A stretch of DNA of 64,000 nucleotides from Mycobacterium numidiamassiliense (GTDB lineage: Bacteria; Actinomycetota; Actinomycetes; Mycobacteriales; Mycobacteriaceae): positions 1,847,066 through 1,911,065 of the forward strand of contig NZ_FUEZ01000004.1 of the NCBI RefSeq assembly GCF_900157365.1. Reading direction: 5' to 3'. A model generated the notes under the pieces. It saw only the letters and a program-made list of their open reading frames with translations. It was not told the DNA's origin and did not search any database. Within the stretch, counting starts at the first letter, position 1; each line of letters begins with the position of its first letter. A program made the position numbers and the translations under genes. This document shows, piece after piece, positions 25,925-33,884 of the stretch.

Positions 25925-26838
25925 CAGAAGTAGCCCTCTCGCTTGCGGTCTTCCATGGCGGCGGCCGAGGTTCGGTCATCGGCGCGGGTCTCGCCGCGCT
26001 CGGACACCGTGGCCGCGGAAATCTCGGTGATCACCCCGGCGATGTCGGTGGCCCGCGACCGGACCGCCCCGGTGATGGTCAGGTCGCCCACCGTGCGATA
26101 GCGCACCCACTCCGTCGCCGCGGTCTCCCCGTTGTGCGGCGTGGCGTATTCCGAGACGGCCAGCAGGATGCCGTCGCGCTCGAAAACGTCGCGCTCGTGC
26201 GCGTAGTAAATCGACGGTATTTCAAGGTCTTCCAGCTCGATGTAGCGCCAGACGTCGAGCTCGGTCCAGTTGCTGAGCGGGAACACCCGGACCTGCTCAC
26301 CCTTCTTGATGCGGCCGTTGTACAGCGACCACGGCTCGGGGCGCTGAGCGCGTGGGTCCCACTGACCGAACTCGTCGCGGAAGCTCAGGATGCGCTCCTT
26401 GGCGCGGGCGCGCTCCTCGTCGCGGCGCGCACCGCCGAACGCCGCGTCGAAGCCGTCGGCTTCCAGCGCGTCGAGCAGCGTGCGGGTCTGTGCCCGGTTG
26501 CGCGAGGCCCCGGGACCGGGGTCGGGAACCCGGCCCTTGTCGATCGACTCTTGCACCGACGCGACGATCAGCTTGTGCCCTTCGCCGGTGACCCGGCGGT
26601 CGCGGAACTCGATCACCTCGTCGAAGTTGTGGCCGGTGTCGACGTGCAAGACCGGAAATGGCAGCGGCAGCGGTCGAAACGCCTTCTCCGCCAGGCGAAG
26701 CAGCACGATTGAATCCTTGCCCGCCGAAAACAGCAGCACCGGCCGTTCCAGCTCGGCGACCACCTCGCGGATGATATGCACCGCTTCGGCTTCCAGCAGC
26801 CGCAGTTCGTCGACGCGCCGTTCCTCGGTCACCGTCAT
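25924..26838 (-). CDS. cysD: Sulfate adenylyltransferase subunit 2
   Basis: The 304-residue product is the catalytic PP-loop subunit of ATP sulfurylase, shown by LFSAGKDSIVLLRL near residue 37, VDTGHNF, GGARRDEERARAKER and PLSNWTELDVWRYI. It forms APS together with the GTPase part of CysNC. ATG 26838 overlaps the stf0 stop as ATGA, and its own stop shares a base with the cysNC start, so all three genes are translationally coupled. The open frame continues upstream inside stf0 but that part is a shadow. Confidence 0.97.
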   Translation of the reverse strand: MTVTEERRVDELRLLEAEAVHIIREVVAELERPVLLFSAGKDSIVLLRLAEKAFRPLPLPFPVLHVDTGHNFDEVIEFRDRRVTGEGHKLIVASVQESIDKGRVPDPGPGASRNRAQTRTLLDALEADGFDAAFGGARRDEERARAKERILSFRDEFGQWDPRAQRPEPWSLYNGRIKKGEQVRVFPLSNWTELDVWRYIELEDLEIPSIYYAHERDVFERDGILLAVSEYATPHNGETAATEWVRYRTVGDLTITGAVRSRATDIAGVITEISAATVSERGETRADDRTSAAAMEDRKREGYF

Positions 26839-27641
26839 AGTGGTAGCCCCTCTCGTTCGGCATCGGCCCGGTATCGGTCCACCCAAACGTCGGAACGTTT
26901 GTCGGCCTGACGCTCCAGCACCGGCTCGGGCGCCAGGTTGGGGTCGAGCCCCAGTGACTCGAGGATGGAGCCCACCACCGTGGTGAGATTTCGCCACAAC
27001 ACCGGATACGGAATTTCCATCGGTTTGACGTCTTCTTCGGCGAACCAATTCCGCCAACCCTGCTCCTGGCCGCGCAGCATGGTGATGACGTGGGCGATCG
27101 CCCCCGCGTGATACGTGGCACGCGCGTCGCGGACCGGATCGGGCCTGCCGCGCCAGACCCGGGTTTGCACCGCCCGCCAGAACGACACCGCCTGCGACAC
27201 CACGTCGGGCCGATAGACATAGACCAGCAGCGGGTCTTCACCGACGACATCGCGGATCGCGGACAGCAGGCCGGTGCCGGACCGATCGGGCAGGCCACTG
27301 GCCCGCTCCAGCAGCAGCGGCGTCTGGTTCCACATCAGCTTTCCGCCCCAGATGCCGTTGGGTGTTCTGCCGACGGTGCGGATGTAGTCGCGCCAGATCT
27401 CGGGCGGCGCGAGGTCCGGCTTCCCTTCGTCCAGCGGATCGAGCAGGCTCAGGATCGACTCGTCTTCTACGTCGGCGAACCACTCCCGCGGCTGCGGGGA
27501 TTGGCTCGTGGTGGGCAGGTATTGGAAGAATTCCTGGGGCTCGCCGGCAACGCCGGTGGCCCGCAGCGACTCGACCAACAGGGTGCTGCCGCTGCGCTGT
27601 GACGCCAGCACCAAATACGACGACGGACTTTCGGTCACCAC
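26835..27641 (-). CDS. stf0: Trehalose 2-sulfotransferase Stf0
   Basis: The 268-residue protein matches the mycobacterial Stf0 family over its whole length. The PAPS 5'-phosphosulfate loop is LASQRSGSTLLVES (residues 12-25), followed by the Glu of GEPQEFFQY, which corresponds to the proposed catalytic base, and the 3'-phosphate-binding region near YRPDVVSQAVSFWRAV. Stf0 transfers sulfate from PAPS to C2 of trehalose, the first step of sulfolipid-1 in M. tuberculosis; M. smegmatis Stf0 makes trehalose-2-sulfate too. It heads the coupled operon stf0-cysD-cysNC, which supplies its cofactor. GTG 27641 is the start; a 125-bp divergent gap separates it from an SRPBCC gene. Confidence 0.95.
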   Translation of the reverse strand: MVTESPSSYLVLASQRSGSTLLVESLRATGVAGEPQEFFQYLPTTSQSPQPREWFADVEDESILSLLDPLDEGKPDLAPPEIWRDYIRTVGRTPNGIWGGKLMWNQTPLLLERASGLPDRSGTGLLSAIRDVVGEDPLLVYVYRPDVVSQAVSFWRAVQTRVWRGRPDPVRDARATYHAGAIAHVITMLRGQEQGWRNWFAEEDVKPMEIPYPVLWRNLTTVVGSILESLGLDPNLAPEPVLERQADKRSDVWVDRYRADAEREGLPL

Positions 27642-27766
27642 AGCAGACTAACCGGACGAAAATCCGCTGCAACCTGTGGATTTGCATTCACGGTGATCGT
27701 AAAGCGTGCGCATTCCGGGGGGCAGTGAGCGGTCGCTCGGACGCCGTGGCGGCTAGGGTGTTTCCC

Positions 27767-28201
27767 ATGGTTCAGGTTGAGGTCCGACGCACGATCGCCG
27801 CTCCACCGGAACGGGTATTCGACTGGCTGACCGACCCGGTCAACCTGACCGCAGCGCCGTTGTTTCTCCGAGCCGGTTGGGTGAATGGCGTGTCGGGCCC
27901 CAGCGTCGGCGCGAGACGCGAGGTGATTGTGCTGGGGGCGTGGCTGCGCGAAGAGATCACCGGTTGGGACGCCCCGCGCAGCTATTCCTACCGCGTCATT
28001 CGCTCGGTTCCGCCGGCCAACCACGAGGGCGGGACCGTGACCGTGACGCCGTCGGGCGACGGCTCTGACGTCACCTGGGCAACCGGGTACACCGTTCCCG
28101 CGCTCGGCGGCGGCAAGCTCACCGAGGCCGTGACGTTGCCCATCTTCCGCTCCAGCTTCCGGGCGATTCTCGATGGCTGCGCAAAGGCGTTGGAGCGCTG
28201 A
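27767..28201 (+). CDS. SRPBCC (START-like) family protein
   Basis: A 144-residue soluble protein with the polyketide-cyclase/START-like pattern: EVRRTIAAPPERVFDWLTDP at the start, a central GARREVIVLG strand region and a C-terminal helix ending ILDGCAKALER. Such proteins bind hydrophobic ligands; no ligand can be assigned. ATG 27767 fits the fold start. The gene faces away from stf0 and runs towards a glycosyltransferase gene, with only 5 bp between the stops. Confidence 0.82.
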   Translation: MVQVEVRRTIAAPPERVFDWLTDPVNLTAAPLFLRAGWVNGVSGPSVGARREVIVLGAWLREEITGWDAPRSYSYRVIRSVPPANHEGGTVTVTPSGDGSDVTWATGYTVPALGGGKLTEAVTLPIFRSSFRAILDGCAKALER

Positions 28202-28206
28202 GGGTT

Positions 28207-29364
28207 TCAGCGCGATGAGCTGTCGCGCCTGACCCGGGCCGCCTGCTCCAGTAGGTCGGTGGTATGGCTGACGTTGGCGGCGGGATCGCTCATCGCGGCG
28301 GCGACCTCGCGGGCCCGCGAGGCGCATTGCGGGGTGAGGACCGAACGCAGATCGTCGGTCAGTGAATCCAGCGTGGAGTCTGAAAAGGCACGTCCAGAAC
28401 CGACTTTCAGCCGGGTCACCACGTCTGCCCAGATCGGCTGGTCTTCGGCGGAGAACCAGAGGATCAACGCCGGTATTCCGGCCCGCATGCCGGCGGCCGT
28501 GGTGCCGGCACCCCCGTGGTGCACGATCGCGCGGCACGCCGGAAAGATGACCGAGTGGTTCACCGAGCTCGCAACCTTGACATGATCGAAATGCGGTATG
28601 TCGGTGGCGTGGTTCGGGCCCAGGCAGACCAGCCCGCGCTCGCCCAGCCGCGCGCACGCCGCGCTGATTACCGCGACCGTCTCGGCCGGCGACGGGACCT
28701 CCATGCTGCCGAAGCCGAAGTAGATCGGCGGCGTTCCGCGCGCTATCCACGACAAGACGTCCTCGTCGGCGTCCGTGGGCAGTTGCAGGGTCAGCGCGCC
28801 GACGACAGACCGCCGACTGTCGTCCTTCGCCCGCTCGGCCGCGAACTCGGGAAAAGGGAACACGTCGTAGGCATGGAGCTCCAGCGACGCCCGTCGCGTC
28901 GAGGTCTGGTGCACCTCCGGCAGGCCCAGTGCGCGGCGTTGGGCGTCTTCTGCTTCGTTCATGATGTGCTCAGTCAAGCCGTCAGGGCGCGCATCGGCCG
29001 CTGGGAAGAAGTGCAGCGTCACCATCGGAATGCCGTAGTGCTCAGCCACATTGGCACCCGTGCGCTCCAAGTACGGCAGCACCAGCAGCAGGTCGGCGCC
29101 ATCGGCCAGCGTGCTGAGCGTCTCGGCCCAACCGATCATGGCCCGCCGGGAACGCTCCATCAGTTGGAGCCCTCCGTCGCCCATTGCCCACAACTCGGGC
29201 AGGTTGGAGACCGCCTCGAGGCCGATCGACTCCACGAAATCGACCATCATCGGGTCGACACCGAGGCGCGCCTCGTGTCCCCGGCGCACCAGCTCCCGGC
29301 CGAGGGCGGCCAGTGGCTCGACGTCCCCGCGACTGCCTCCATAGCCGGCCATGGCAACTCTCAT
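28207..29364 (-). CDS. GT1-family glycosyltransferase (MGT/UGT-like)
   Basis: The 385-residue protein begins RVAMAGYGGSRGDVEPLAAL, the N-terminal GT-B motif of mycobacterial rhamnosyl/glucosyl-transferases, and has the C-terminal sugar-nucleotide motif HHGGAGTTAAGMRAGIPAL then AEDQPIWADVV near residues 285-320. It should transfer an activated hexose to a lipophilic acceptor in the cytosol. It is somewhat shorter than the Rv1524/Rv1526c relatives (about 415-425). Acceptor unknown; its place near a trehalose-lipid region is suggestive only. Confidence 0.87.
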   Translation of the reverse strand: MRVAMAGYGGSRGDVEPLAALGRELVRRGHEARLGVDPMMVDFVESIGLEAVSNLPELWAMGDGGLQLMERSRRAMIGWAETLSTLADGADLLLVLPYLERTGANVAEHYGIPMVTLHFFPAADARPDGLTEHIMNEAEDAQRRALGLPEVHQTSTRRASLELHAYDVFPFPEFAAERAKDDSRRSVVGALTLQLPTDADEDVLSWIARGTPPIYFGFGSMEVPSPAETVAVISAACARLGERGLVCLGPNHATDIPHFDHVKVASSVNHSVIFPACRAIVHHGGAGTTAAGMRAGIPALILWFSAEDQPIWADVVTRLKVGSGRAFSDSTLDSLTDDLRSVLTPQCASRAREVAAAMSDPAANVSHTTDLLEQAARVRRDSSSR

Positions 29365-29462
29365 CGGCGCAACCCTAACCCGATCGGGCCGTCACAGTCG
29401 ACGAATTGAGTGGCACGCCGAAAAGCTCACGCTGCAAACCCACAACGGTCTCGCGCGAAAGT

Positions 29463-31103
29463 TTAGGCCGACCGCTCGAGTACCCGAAGCCCCAGTGAAA
29501 ACAACAGCCGCACTTCGGGATCGGACAGTGAGGTCGACAACAGCTTTTCGATCCGGCGAATCCGGTAGCGAACCGTGTTGGGATGCACCTGTAAAAACAT
29601 TGCGGCGGCCGCGATGTCACCGAAGGCGTCCAGATAGGCCCGCAGCGTCTCGGCCAGCATCGGATCCGCGGCGCTCAGGTCCCGTACTCGTGGATCGACC
29701 AGCCGCTCGTCGGTGCCCATCAAGGTGACGATCTCGTCGAGTAACACCGTGGTTCGTGCCTCGGCCGGCGAGGTCACCTGCCCGATCGAAATCGGGTGTC
29801 GCTCAGCGCTGTCGAGCACCCGGTCGACCTCGCCGCGCGCCGCGGCAATCCCGGCCAATCCCGCCACCGGTGTGGCAATGACCGCGCGCAGTCGCACACC
29901 GAGCTCGGTGCGCAACGCGCTGATGGTGCCGCGCACCCACGACGCGACCGACCGGGTCGTCGCGGTCTGTGGCAGCAGCACATAGATGCGCGAACCCTGC
30001 GCGGCGACCTGAGCGTCGCGCCGAAAAGCGCTGGCGCTCAACGCCAGCACATCGGTCAGCCGAGGGTGGCGAGGTCCGCTGTCCGCGCTGTCAAAGCCGA
30101 TCAGCGCGGCATTGCTCTCGGCGGGCAGACCGAGTTCGCGGGCGATGCCGGCCACATCGACCGCCTCACCGTCGGTCAGGCCAAGCAGTTGTTGCACCCG
30201 CCGCGCGTGCGTCGACGGCCGCGCCGCCAACCGAAACATGATGCGGGCGGCCAACACTGCCGCGCCGCGCATCATGTCGTCGGCATCGTCGGCCAGGGGC
30301 GCCGACCCCTGTTGGACCCAGATGGTGCCGGCGAACACCGGTGGCCGCCGTGGGCCGGTCGACGGGTGGTAGATCCCGATGGCCAGGCGCGGGCGCAGGC
30401 CCAACTCCGGGCGCTCGGCGACCCGCACCACCTCGTTGTCGGCGCGCAGCGCGTCGAAGATGCCCCACTGGCCGATCCACTCCAGATGCTCGGGTGGGCC
30501 CGCCCGGCCCAGGATGGACAGCCGGCGCAGCTCGTCGGCTTCGTCGTTGGAGGCCGAATAGGCCAGCACCTGCGACTGGGCGTCCTCGATGCTGACCATC
30601 CCGTGGATGCGGTCGGCCAGCGACTGCGCCAAGCCGAACAGGTCGGTGCCCGAGTCGTCCACCGGGTCGCCCTGCCCGTGATGTTCCAGCACATGATTGA
30701 CCAACTGGTACAGCCGTTCCCAGCGGGCCCGCGGCTCGACGGCCACCACCGCCGATCCGACCGCGACCGCCCTGGTCACCAGCGCCTGCGACGGCTCCTT
30801 GGCGAAGATCGCCACCGGCGCACGGTCACGCGCCTGCGTGGTAATCCACTCCAGCGCCTCGTCGTCGGTCACGCCCAGCAGAAAGAACACATCGGCGGAC
30901 CCCGCGGCCGCCGCCATGCCCAGGCGGACGTCGTCGGAATCGATCAGCGCCGCCGACCCCACCGGAAGGTCCAGGCCCCGCGGGGCGTCGACCAGGCTGA
31001 CCAGGGTCGCGTCCAGCGCGAGCAGCAACTGGCCCAGGCCGACACCAGGCATCCACATATTGTCTGATCGTACTACCTCGGGCGATATATCTTGTCTGAT
31101 CAT
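29463..31103 (-). CDS. PucR-type regulator of proline catabolism (Rv1186c-like)
   Basis: The 546-residue regulator has an N-terminal PucR-like sensory part, a GGDEF-like middle region and a C-terminal helix-turn-helix (FLQVHPNTVRYRIRRIEKLL, near residues 505-530). It is divergent from pruA with 38 bp between start codons, matching the Rv1186c-rocA arrangement, so it very likely controls proline use. The ATG at 31103 is the most upstream start; the family-conserved part begins at VVRSDNMWMPGVGLG about 10 residues later, so the true start may be internal. Two TTGTCTGATC repeats lie over the start region and may be its binding sites. Confidence 0.88.
   Translation of the reverse strand: MIRQDISPEVVRSDNMWMPGVGLGQLLLALDATLVSLVDAPRGLDLPVGSAALIDSDDVRLGMAAAAGSADVFFLLGVTDDEALEWITTQARDRAPVAIFAKEPSQALVTRAVAVGSAVVAVEPRARWERLYQLVNHVLEHHGQGDPVDDSGTDLFGLAQSLADRIHGMVSIEDAQSQVLAYSASNDEADELRRLSILGRAGPPEHLEWIGQWGIFDALRADNEVVRVAERPELGLRPRLAIGIYHPSTGPRRPPVFAGTIWVQQGSAPLADDADDMMRGAAVLAARIMFRLAARPSTHARRVQQLLGLTDGEAVDVAGIARELGLPAESNAALIGFDSADSGPRHPRLTDVLALSASAFRRDAQVAAQGSRIYVLLPQTATTRSVASWVRGTISALRTELGVRLRAVIATPVAGLAGIAAARGEVDRVLDSAERHPISIGQVTSPAEARTTVLLDEIVTLMGTDERLVDPRVRDLSAADPMLAETLRAYLDAFGDIAAAAMFLQVHPNTVRYRIRRIEKLLSTSLSDPEVRLLFSLGLRVLERSA
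31060..31101. promoter_or_regulatory. Paired TTGTCTGATC direct repeats, candidate regulator sites
   Basis: TTGTCTGATC is present at 31060-31069 and 31092-31101, start-to-start distance 32 bp or about three helical turns, in the gap between the divergent regulator and pruA. The left copy lies inside the first codons of the regulator as annotated. The layout fits cooperative binding by the PucR-type regulator. Confidence 0.5.
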
Positions 31104-31141
31104 CCAACAGATCGGTGCTCGGCGGCGAGGACCCTGGGACT

Positions 31142-32773
31142 ATGGACGCGATCACGCAGGTTCCCCTGCCGGCCAACGAGCCGGTCCACGACTACGCCCC
31201 GCACTCCCCGGAACGCACCCGGCTGCGCGCCGAACTGGCGGCGCTGGCCGACCATCCGATCGACCTCCCGCACGTCATCGGCGGTCGACACCGGATGGGC
31301 GACGGTGAGCGCATCGACGTCGTCGCGCCGCACCGGCACGCGGACACACTGGGCACGTTGACCAACGCCCTGCACGCCGACGCGACAGCGGCGATCGAGG
31401 CCGCAATGCGAGCTAAGAATGCCTGGGCCGCAATGCCTTTCGACGAGCGTGCCGCGATCTTCCTGCGCGCCGCCGACCTGCTGGCCGGTCCGTGGCGAGA
31501 GAAGATCGCCGCCGCAACGATGCTCGGTCAGTCCAAGTCCGTCTACCAGGCCGAGATCGACTCGCCGTGCGAGCAGATCGACTTCTGGCGATTCAACGTG
31601 GCCTTCGCCCGTCAGATCCTCGCGCAACAGCCGATCAGCGGCCCGGGGGAATGGAACCGCAGCGACTACCGCCCGCTGGACGGCTTCGTCTACGCGATCA
31701 CCCCGTTCAACTTCACCTCCATCGCCGGCAATCTGCCGACGGCGCCCGCGCTGATGGGCAACACGGTGGTGTGGAAGCCGTCGATCACCCAGACGTTGTC
31801 GGCCTATCTGACCATGCAGCTGCTTGAGGCCGCCGGGTTGCCGCCCGGGGTGATCAATCTGGTCACCGGCGACGGACTCGCCGTGTCCGAGGTGGCACTG
31901 GCAGATCCGCGGCTGGCCGGGATTCACTTCACCGGATCGACGGCCACCTTCCAGCATTTGTGGCAGCAGGTGGGCACCAATATCGGCCGCTACCAAAGCT
32001 ATCCACGGCTAGTCGGGGAGACGGGCGGCAAGGACTTCGTGGTCGCACACGCCTCGGCCCGCCCGGATGTGTTGTCCACCGCCCTGATTCGCGGGGCCTT
32101 CGACTACCAGGGCCAGAAGTGCTCGGCCGCGTCGCGCGCGTTCATTCCACATTCGGTGTGGCAGCGGATGGGAGACGACTTCCTGGGGGCGACCGCCGCA
32201 CTGCGCTACGGCGACATCACCGATCTGACCAACTACGGCGGCGCGCTGATCGATGCGCGGGCGTTCGCCAAGAACGTCAACGCCATCGAACGGGCCAAGA
32301 GTGCGGCCGGGGTCACCATCGCGGTGGGCGGCGAATACGACGACAGCGTCGGCTATTTCGTGCGCCCCACGGTCCTGCTCTCCGATGATCCAACCGACGA
32401 GGCATTCGCGACCGAGTACTTCGGGCCGCTGCTGTCGGTGCATGTCTATCCCGACGACTCCTACGAGCGAATCCTCGACGTCATCGACACCGGATCCCGC
32501 TACGCGCTGACCGGTGCGGTGATCGCCGACGACCGCGAAGCCGTGCTGAGAGCGCAGGACCGGCTCCGGTTCGCCGCGGGAAACTTCTACGTCAACGACA
32601 AGCCGACCGGGGCCGTGGTCGGTCGCCAGCCGTTCGGGGGTTCGCGCGGCTCGGGCACCAACGACAAAGCCGGATCGGTGCTGAACCTGCTGCGCTGGAC
32701 GTCGGCCCGCACCATCAAGGAGACCTTCGTCCCGGCAACCCAACACACCTACCCGCACATGGGATCCGACTGA
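31142..32773 (+). CDS. pruA: Delta-1-pyrroline-5-carboxylate dehydrogenase
   Basis: The 543-residue enzyme oxidises glutamate semialdehyde/P5C to glutamate with NAD+, the second step of proline use. ALDH landmarks are ITPFNFTSIAGN near 180, HFTGSTATF near 261, the catalytic Glu in LVGETGGKDF near 292 and the catalytic Cys in YQGQKCSAASRAF near 326, and FGGSRGSGTNDKAG near the end. It is known as rocA (Rv1187) in M. tuberculosis. ATG 31142 gives the family length. Its TGA shares a base with the ATG of the proline dehydrogenase gene. Confidence 0.97.
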   Translation: MDAITQVPLPANEPVHDYAPHSPERTRLRAELAALADHPIDLPHVIGGRHRMGDGERIDVVAPHRHADTLGTLTNALHADATAAIEAAMRAKNAWAAMPFDERAAIFLRAADLLAGPWREKIAAATMLGQSKSVYQAEIDSPCEQIDFWRFNVAFARQILAQQPISGPGEWNRSDYRPLDGFVYAITPFNFTSIAGNLPTAPALMGNTVVWKPSITQTLSAYLTMQLLEAAGLPPGVINLVTGDGLAVSEVALADPRLAGIHFTGSTATFQHLWQQVGTNIGRYQSYPRLVGETGGKDFVVAHASARPDVLSTALIRGAFDYQGQKCSAASRAFIPHSVWQRMGDDFLGATAALRYGDITDLTNYGGALIDARAFAKNVNAIERAKSAAGVTIAVGGEYDDSVGYFVRPTVLLSDDPTDEAFATEYFGPLLSVHVYPDDSYERILDVIDTGSRYALTGAVIADDREAVLRAQDRLRFAAGNFYVNDKPTGAVVGRQPFGGSRGSGTNDKAGSVLNLLRWTSARTIKETFVPATQHTYPHMGSD

Positions 32774-33741
32774 TGGCCGGCGTCTTCGCCAACACGCTGC
32801 GGCCGGCGATCATGGCGGCCAGCCGGCGCCAGGGACTGCGCCGGGCCGCCGAAGGGCTGCCGGTCACCCGCCGGGTGGTGCACCGCTTCGTGCCGGGGGA
32901 GACGATCGAGTCAGCACTCGATAGCGTTGCGGTCCTGCGCAATTCGAGTCGCTTCGTCAGCATCGATTACCTCGGGGAAGACGTGTCCAACGCCGGAGAC
33001 GCCGATGCGGCCGTGCGCACCTACCTCGACCTGATCGAGAGACTGGGCCGCTGCGCCGATCCCGCCGGGCCCGGTGTGCGCCCGCTGGAAGTCTCGGTCA
33101 AGTTGTCTGCACTGGGGCAATCGCTGTCGCGCGACGGCGACAAGATCGCGCGCGAGAATGCCTGGGCGATTTGCGATGCCGCGCAGCGGGCGGGTGTATG
33201 GGTGACGGTCGACGCCGAAAACCACACCACGACCGATTCGACGCTGGGCATCGTCGGTGACCTGCGGACCGACTTCGGCTGGCTGGGCACGGTTTTGCAG
33301 GCTTACCTGCGGCGCACACTGGGCGACTGCGAGGAGTTCGCCGCGTCCGGGGCCCGGATCCGGCTGTGCAAGGGCGCCTACGACGAGCCGGCATCGGTGG
33401 CCTACCGGGACCCCGACGAGGTCACCGAGTCGTACCTGGCCTGCCTTCGGGCGCTGATGGCGGGCTCGGGCTATCCGATGGTGGCCTCGCACGACCCGGC
33501 GATCATCGGCGCGGTACCGGCTATGGTGTGCCAATCCGGGCGTAGCGCAGGCCAATTCGAATACCAGATGCTGTATGGCATTCGCGACGACGAACAGCGC
33601 CGGCTCGCCGCGGCCGGCAATCAGGTGCGCGTATACGTGCCCTTCGGCACCCAGTGGTACGGCTACTTCATGCGCCGGCTCGCCGAGCGCCCGGCCAATC
33701 TGACGTTCTTCCTGCGCGCGCTGGCCCAGCGCGGTCACTGA
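32773..33741 (+). CDS. pruB: Proline dehydrogenase (monofunctional)
   Basis: The 322-residue FAD enzyme oxidises proline to P5C and passes electrons to the quinone pool. PRODH landmarks are VSVKLSALGQ near 102, WVTVDAENHT near 146, IRLCKGAYDEP near 197 and the C-terminal YVPFGTQWYGYFMRRLAERP, which binds the substrate carboxylate. It is coupled to pruA (TGATG). In M. tuberculosis sigI follows; here the gene is followed by repeats and a convergent lipase gene. Confidence 0.96.
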   Translation: MAGVFANTLRPAIMAASRRQGLRRAAEGLPVTRRVVHRFVPGETIESALDSVAVLRNSSRFVSIDYLGEDVSNAGDADAAVRTYLDLIERLGRCADPAGPGVRPLEVSVKLSALGQSLSRDGDKIARENAWAICDAAQRAGVWVTVDAENHTTTDSTLGIVGDLRTDFGWLGTVLQAYLRRTLGDCEEFAASGARIRLCKGAYDEPASVAYRDPDEVTESYLACLRALMAGSGYPMVASHDPAIIGAVPAMVCQSGRSAGQFEYQMLYGIRDDEQRRLAAAGNQVRVYVPFGTQWYGYFMRRLAERPANLTFFLRALAQRGH

Positions 33742-33884
33742 GCGCGTGCGCTCAGGGCGTCGAGTGTGCGCTGAGGGCGGGAAAATCGGCCGAATACCGC
33801 CGTGGCCGCACACTCGAAGCCGCCAGCGCACACTCGAAGCCGCCAGCGTATGCGCAGCGGCATTAGGCATTAGGCATTAGGCAT
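33742..33884. repeat. Repeat-rich intergenic stretch: inverted repeat, 20-bp tandem, 7-bp tandem
   Basis: Between two convergent genes lie (a) near-identical tgcgctcagggcg/tgcgctgagggcg; (b) cgagtgtgcgct at 33761-33772, whose exact reverse complement agcgcacactcg is at 33825-33836, able to form a 12-bp stem; (c) a perfect tandem 20-mer gcacactcgaagccgccagc at 33808-33827 and 33828-33847; and (d) cattagg three and a half times at 33861-33885, running up to the lipase stop. It probably acts as a bidirectional terminator and may be variable in copy number. Confidence 0.75.

Noticed and set aside
24008..27641. Plain assimilatory sulfate operon
   Set aside because: No cysH, cysI or sulfite-reductase gene is linked; the leading gene is a trehalose sulfotransferase.
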